From: Vreelandella lionensis
Lineage (GTDB): Bacteria > Pseudomonadota > Gammaproteobacteria > Pseudomonadales > Halomonadaceae
Length of the DNA: 64,000 nt
Direction: 5' to 3'
Assembly (NCBI RefSeq): GCF_002087295.1
Contig: NZ_MWVI01000029.1
Location: forward strand, 1 to 64,000
The notes under the pieces were generated by a model that searched no databases, was not told where the DNA came from, and worked only from the letters and a program-made list of their open reading frames with translations. Shown one piece after another: positions 59,470 to 64,000 of the stretch; position 1 is the first letter of the stretch, and each line of letters begins with the position of its first letter. Made by a program: the position numbers and the translations under genes.

Positions 59470-60527
59470 AACCCAACCCTCATCGCCAAACCGCCAGCGG
59501 TGAGCATGGCCGGTGCATCATTGGTTAGGCCTTCAATATTAAGGCGTTTATTCACACGCATACGTTGGAACGGGTTGGCAATCGTCACCGACATCCCGCT
59601 ATCTTCAGCAATTCGCTCAGCAAGCCCAGGAATCACGCTAGAGCCCCCCGCCAGCACAATGTGCTGCACCTCATGCTGGCGACCAGCAGTGTAGTAGAGC
59701 TGCAGCGAGCGCCCTACCTGCTGTACCACGGTTTCTAAAAACGGATTCAGCACTTTCTCGTGATAGTCATCCGGCAGGCCGCCGCGCTTTTTGGCAAAGC
59801 CGGCCTCCTCATTACTCATGGCGTAGTGGTCACGAATCGCATCGGTCAGTTGGCGACCGCCAAACACCGTGTCGCGGCTATAAACAATATGACCACCGCG
59901 CACCACGTGGAAGGCGTTCATATTGGCACCGATATCCACCAGCCCGACACAGGCGTTGGGGTCGTTCTCTACGCTGAGCTGACGGCGTAGCTCGGCCAGC
60001 GAGCGCTCCATGGCGAACGTTTCCACATCCACCGCCGCAGGCTCAAGACCTGCGCGCTCTAAGGTTTCGGTAAGTTGAGAAACATCCTGCTGGCGGCACG
60101 CCACCAAAATCACCTGCTGCTGCTCTTCATCAAAGGGCGCGGGGCCTAGGCAATGGAAATCGAACGCTACCTCGCTGAACGGAAACGGAATATGCCGGTC
60201 AGACTCGGCAATAATGCGTTCCTCTATCTCATCTTCGCTAAGCGAAATGGGAAACTGGAGCGTTTTGGTAATCGCGGCGCTGGCCGGAACGGCCACGGCG
60301 GCTTTGCGCGTCGAGGGTTTGGCATGCTCAACGGCGCGACTAAGCACGTTGGCAACATCGTTCATGTCACGAATACGGCGCTCGACTACCGCGCCTTCGC
60401 GAAGCGGGCGCACGGCGTAGCTCTCAACTTGGTAGTTGTCGTTGCACTGTTTAAGTTCAAGTAGCTTGACGGTGGCCGAGGTAATATCGACACCAATCAA
60501 CCCTTTACTGGGTTTTAGTAAGCGCAT
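59466..60527 (-). CDS. pilM: Pilus assembly actin-like ATPase PilM
   Basis: 353 residues. Actin-like fold: GLIGVDITSATVKLLEL, AVPASAAITKTLQFP, VGLVDIGANMNAFHVVRGGHIVYSRDTVFGG, and HIVLAGGSSVIPGLAE as the second phosphate-binding region. Cytoplasmic partner of PilN in the PilMNOP alignment complex. First gene of pilMNOPQ-aroKB; divergent from ponA. Confidence 0.95.
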   Translation of the reverse strand: MRLLKPSKGLIGVDITSATVKLLELKQCNDNYQVESYAVRPLREGAVVERRIRDMNDVANVLSRAVEHAKPSTRKAAVAVPASAAITKTLQFPISLSEDEIEERIIAESDRHIPFPFSEVAFDFHCLGPAPFDEEQQQVILVACRQQDVSQLTETLERAGLEPAAVDVETFAMERSLAELRRQLSVENDPNACVGLVDIGANMNAFHVVRGGHIVYSRDTVFGGRQLTDAIRDHYAMSNEEAGFAKKRGGLPDDYHEKVLNPFLETVVQQVGRSLQLYYTAGRQHEVQHIVLAGGSSVIPGLAERIAEDSGMSVTIANPFQRMRVNKRLNIEGLTNDAPAMLTAGGLAMRVGL

Positions 60528-60717
60528 GCTGACTCCGGCTCCGCCTGCCTATCGTGCGAGTTTCGAGGTTACATGATTTTGAGTTAAGGCACACGCCCAT
60601 GCTCCTCGCTATATCAACACTGGTGGCCGCTGCCTCCCCTTCCTCTAATGGCAGCCAATTGCGCGCTATGGCGGATACACCACCATACCTACTCTTCTTT
60701 TCACGGGTGCCCACTGT

Positions 60718-63250
60718 TCATGACGTTTTTACGAACTCTTGTGTTGTCACTATTTTCGCTGGTTGTTGCGCTCTCAGGCGCGGTCATACTGGCGGTGATT
60801 GGTGCCGCTATCTACTTCTCGCCGGGACTGCCCGACGTTCGCCAACTGCAGGGATTTTGAACTGCACACACCGCTGCGTATTTTCACCAACGACGGCAAA
60901 CTGATTGGCGAATTCGGCGAAGAGCGCCGCATGGCGATCGACTTCGACGATATCCCACAGGATATGATTAATGCGCTGATTGCGGCAGAAGATGCCAGCT
61001 ATTTTGACCATGCCGGCGTCGACCCTCGCGGTCTAGCGCGGGCGGCGGTGGAGCTAGTACAGAGCGGTGGCACCATTCAGTCGGGCGGCTCGACCATTAC
61101 CATGCAGGTCGCGCGTAACTACATGCTGACCCTGGACCAGACCTTCACACGCAAAATCCGCGAGATTCTGCTAGCCCTGCAGATGGAGCAGATCCTCGAT
61201 AAAGAGGAGTTTTTCTATCTTTACGTCAACAAAATCTTCCTGGGTAACCGCGCCTACGGCATTGCTGCCGCCGCCGAGACTTACTACGACAAGCCGCTTG
61301 CCGAGCTGAGCCTGGCCGAAACCGCCATGATTGCTGGGCTACCCAAAGCGCCTTCTGCCTTTAACCCACTGGCGAACTCTGAGCGCTCGCTGATCCGTCG
61401 TAATTGGATTCTGTTCCGTATGCGCGAGCTTGGTTATATCGATAACGATATCTACAAAAATGCCGTGCAAGAGCCGGTCACCGCTCGCCGCCATTACACC
61501 CAAGCCGAAGTGGACGCGGCCTATGTGGCAGAGATGGCTCGCCAGTATGCCATTGAGCGCTTTGGCGATGACGCCTACACCGGCGGCTACCGTATTTACA
61601 CTACTATTGATAGCGAGCTGCAGCCGTTTGCCCGCCAAGCACTGGCCAACGGCCTGATCGAGTACGACCTACGCCACGGCCGGCGCGGCGCCGAGCAAGA
61701 GGACATCGCGCCCAGCTTGGTAGAAGCTCAAGAGCAGACCAACACCCAAGGCTTGGAAGAGGAGCTATCTGAGTCGCCTGAGATTCGCCAAACTGCCCGT
61801 CAGGCAGCGCAACGTAGCCAAACAGAAGTCGAAGGCGTAGATGGCGATGTGAGCAACTGGCTTCAAGTACTGGAGCGCACGCCCAACTACGGTCTGCTAC
61901 AGCCCGCGATTGTGGTAGAGAGCAGCGGCCGTGAAATGCAGGTATTAACCCGCGGCGGTGAGCTGCAAACCATTGCCTGGGATGGCCTAAGCTGGGCACA
62001 GCCCTACTTAAGCCCGCGTAGCCGTGGTGCCGAACCCAGCAGCGCCGACCAGATTGCCAAGCGTGGTGACTGATTCGCGTAATGGAAACCGACGACGGTA
62101 CGCTGCGTCTTTCCCAGCGACCGGATGCCGAGGGCTCGCTGGTGGCGCAAGACCCGCGCACCGGCGCTATTCTGGCGCTTCAAGGCGGTTTTGATTTCCA
62201 CGCCAGCAAGTTCAACCGTGCCGTTCAGGCGCAGCGCCAGTCTGGCTCTATCTTCAAGCCGTTCATCTACCTCGCCGCGCTGCAAGATGGCGAAATGAAC
62301 GCCGCCAGTGTGGTTAATGACGCGCCGGTGGTGCTGGACGACGGCAGCGATTCGCTGTGGCGCCCGGTGAACTCCAGCCGTGACTTCCAAGGGCCGATGC
62401 GCCTGCGACCTGCGCTCGCGCGTTCGCGCAACCTCGTCACCATTCGCGTTCTGCAAACCATGGGGCTCGACCACACTATTCAGTACCTGGAAGGGTTTGG
62501 CTTTGCGCCTGAGCGCCTGGCCCCGTGGCCTGTCACTGGCACTAGGCAGCGCCAGCCTTACGCCGATGGAGATGACCAACGCCTACGCGGTGATCGCCAA
62601 TGGTGGCTTTCAAGTCGCCCCTTGGTTTATTGAGCGCGTCACCCGTGACGATGACAACGAGATCATCGATGAAGCCACTCCCCAAGTCGCCTGCGTTAAC
62701 TGCGCCGAAGGCCAGGAGACCGTCGAGATTGATGGCAAAAGCTACCCAGTGGCGGCCCCGCGTTGCCGACGCCGCCGCGGTGTACATCCTGCGTGACATG
62801 CTGCGCGACGTCATCACATCGGGCACGGGCCGGGCAGCGCTGAGTCTTAATCGTGAGGATATCGTCGGTAAAACCGGTACGACCAACAGCCAGCGGGACG
62901 CTTGGTTTGCCGGTTTCAACAGCAATCTCGTGACAACGGTGTGGGTCGGTAAAGACAGCAACGACACCATTGCCGAGTACGGCGCGAATGCAGCACTACC
63001 GATTTGGATCGACTTCATGGGTGATGCGCTGGAAGGTACGCCCTCTGCGCTACCTGAGCGGCCTGACACTATCGTCACTGCTCGGGTGGATCCGAATACC
63101 GGCCGTCGCCTGCACGATGACCAGTCAGGCGGTATCTCGGAGCTGTTCCACCAGGATCACCTGCCAGACTTCCAGACCCGCCGTATTAGCCAAGAGCTTG
63201 AAGAGGCCAGCGGTTCACAAGGCTCGGGCACCGCAGAGTCGATCTTCTAA
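60718..63250 (+). CDS. ponA: Penicillin-binding protein 1A, four frame breaks
   Basis: Bifunctional peptidoglycan synthase. N-terminal membrane anchor (LRTLVLSLFSLVVALSGAVILAV), GT51 domain with the catalytic Glu in IAAEDASYFDHAGVD and GGSTITMQVARN, ODA/OB insert with a Gln/Glu-rich part, and a transpeptidase domain with SGSIFKPF (active Ser), SRN in ARSRNLVTIRVL and VGKTGTTNSQRDAWFAGF. Breaks: extra T at 60856-60859, lost C near 62070, extra G near 62519, and an indel near 62755. Joined length is about 845 residues. Probably intact in the cell. Confidence 0.93.
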
Positions 63251-63291
63251 TTCGCTAACCACCGGCTAGCCTACGGGCTAGCTACTCAAGC

Positions 63292-63328
63292 AAAAGCCCG
63301 GAAACCTAAGTTTCCGGGCTTTTTTATA
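63292..63328. terminator. Terminator between ponA and the TRAP gene
   Basis: 14-bp perfect stem (63292-63305 with 63310-63323), 4-nt loop, T run on the plus strand and A4 on the other side, so usable in both directions. Confidence 0.88.
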
Positions 63329-63357
63329 GGACGCCTTTTATCGTCACGCTAACCGGA

Positions 63358-64000
63358 TCAACCAGTGACCGGCGTAGCCTCACGCTTACTGGCCTGCCAG
63401 TTGGCGGCAATGATCACAATCATCACCACGACCCCAGCAATTTCTGTCCAGAGGTTCGGGTAGAACACCCCAAAAATGGCCCCACCAATGGCTAAGCGGC
63501 AGCCAGGACATACGCGTAAACAGGTAGCCCTCAAGGGATGCAGCAAACGCACAGAGCGCGAGCAGTGCAATGACCGCGTTCCAGGCCACCACCAGCACCG
63601 GACCACCAATAATGATCTCTGGGTTGAAGACCATAAACAGCGGAATCAGATAGAGCCCTTTGGCAAACTTCCAAGCCTGGAAGCCCGTCTCCATGGGTTT
63701 ACTGCCCGCAATCGCAGCCCCCGCAAACCCTGCCAAGGCAATCGGTGGCGTCACATTCGAGTCCTGGGAGTACCAGAACACCACTAAGTGCGCGATCAGT
63801 AACGGTACGCCAAATTCGGACGTTAACGCAGGACCAACCAGCACAATCAGCACGATGTAGCTCGCGGTCACCGGCAGGCCCATACCCAGAATCAGGCTCG
63901 CCAACCACACCATCAACAGCGCCAGCACTAGGTTACCGCCGGAGAACGCCAGCATCATGGAGGAGAATTTCAGACCCAGGCCCGCCAGGCCCACCACCCC
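63358..64000 (-). CDS. TRAP transporter fused permease, C-terminal part, one frame break
   Basis: Hydrophobic C-terminal portion of a large TRAP permease (DctM-like, fused 4TM-12TM type used with TAXI binding proteins). It has LASLILGMGLPVTASYIVLIVLVGPAL and FWYSQDSNVTPPIALAGFAGAAIAGSKPMETGFQAWKFAK, hallmark segments of the DctM family. An extra base near 63490 separates it from a last helical segment (IGGAIFGVFYPNLWTEIAGVVV) ending at 63358. The N-terminus lies beyond the window. Na+-coupled organic-acid uptake is the expected role. Confidence 0.88.

Overview
The window (about 60% GC) looks like a chromosomal core region of a halophilic gammaproteobacterium of the Halomonas group (Halomonadaceae). 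Reasons: the gene orders csrA-lysC-alaS-recX-recA-pncC / mutS-fdxA-sRNA, pyrG-kdsA-eno, ponA / pilMNOPQ-aroKB-gltBD and smc-zipA-ligA are those of the Pseudomonas/Halomonas lineage, and a sodium-pumping oxaloacetate decarboxylase operon (oadGAB) is present. There is no prophage, insertion sequence, CRISPR array or island.

Layout: 1-384 tail of a short-chain dehydrogenase; 497-962 two small, apparently damaged genes (one DUF2335); 1052-4506 argA and a pit phosphate transporter with its DUF47 partner; 4643-6490 a CYTH protein and a voltage-gated-type ion channel; 6582-8649 yciO, a PHP phosphoesterase and yciI; 8807-11113 mnmC and a YheU protein; 11110-19137 ligA, zipA and smc; 19171-26325 the complete cytochrome c maturation operon ccmABCDEFGHI; 26479-27044 an SOS-box-controlled S24/UmuD-like gene; 27070-27689 yigZ; 27765-31254 oadGAB; 31382-32386 dusC; 32627-32826 two tRNAs; 32952-39699 csrA, lysC, alaS, recX, recA, pncC; 39821-42905 mutS and fdxA; about 42994-43245 a CsrB/RsmZ-type small RNA behind a perfect GacA box; 43396-47283 eno, kdsA, pyrG; 47617-53511 gltD, gltB; 53954-60527 aroB, aroK, pilQPONM; 60718-63250 ponA; 63358-64000 end of a TRAP transporter permease gene.

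The most interesting content is regulatory. The sRNA gene between fdxA and eno carries nine GGA motifs, several in short hairpin loops, ends in a strong intrinsic terminator and lies downstream of an 18-bp perfect palindrome matching the GacA upstream activating sequence. In Pseudomonas rsmZ also sits beside fdxA. With csrA about 10 kb away, the window holds both the regulator and its likely RNA sponge. A second point is an S24 gene with two LexA-type boxes but no catalytic serine.

A strong caution applies: about 30 single-base indels and several nonsense or active-site substitutions break genes throughout the window, including essential ones (ligA, smc, pyrG, kdsA, aroB, ponA) and recA. Most indels are in short homopolymers and the reading resumes perfectly in another frame. 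This is the signature of uncorrected sequencing error, not gene decay, so I annotate such genes across their full restored extent and give the position of each break.
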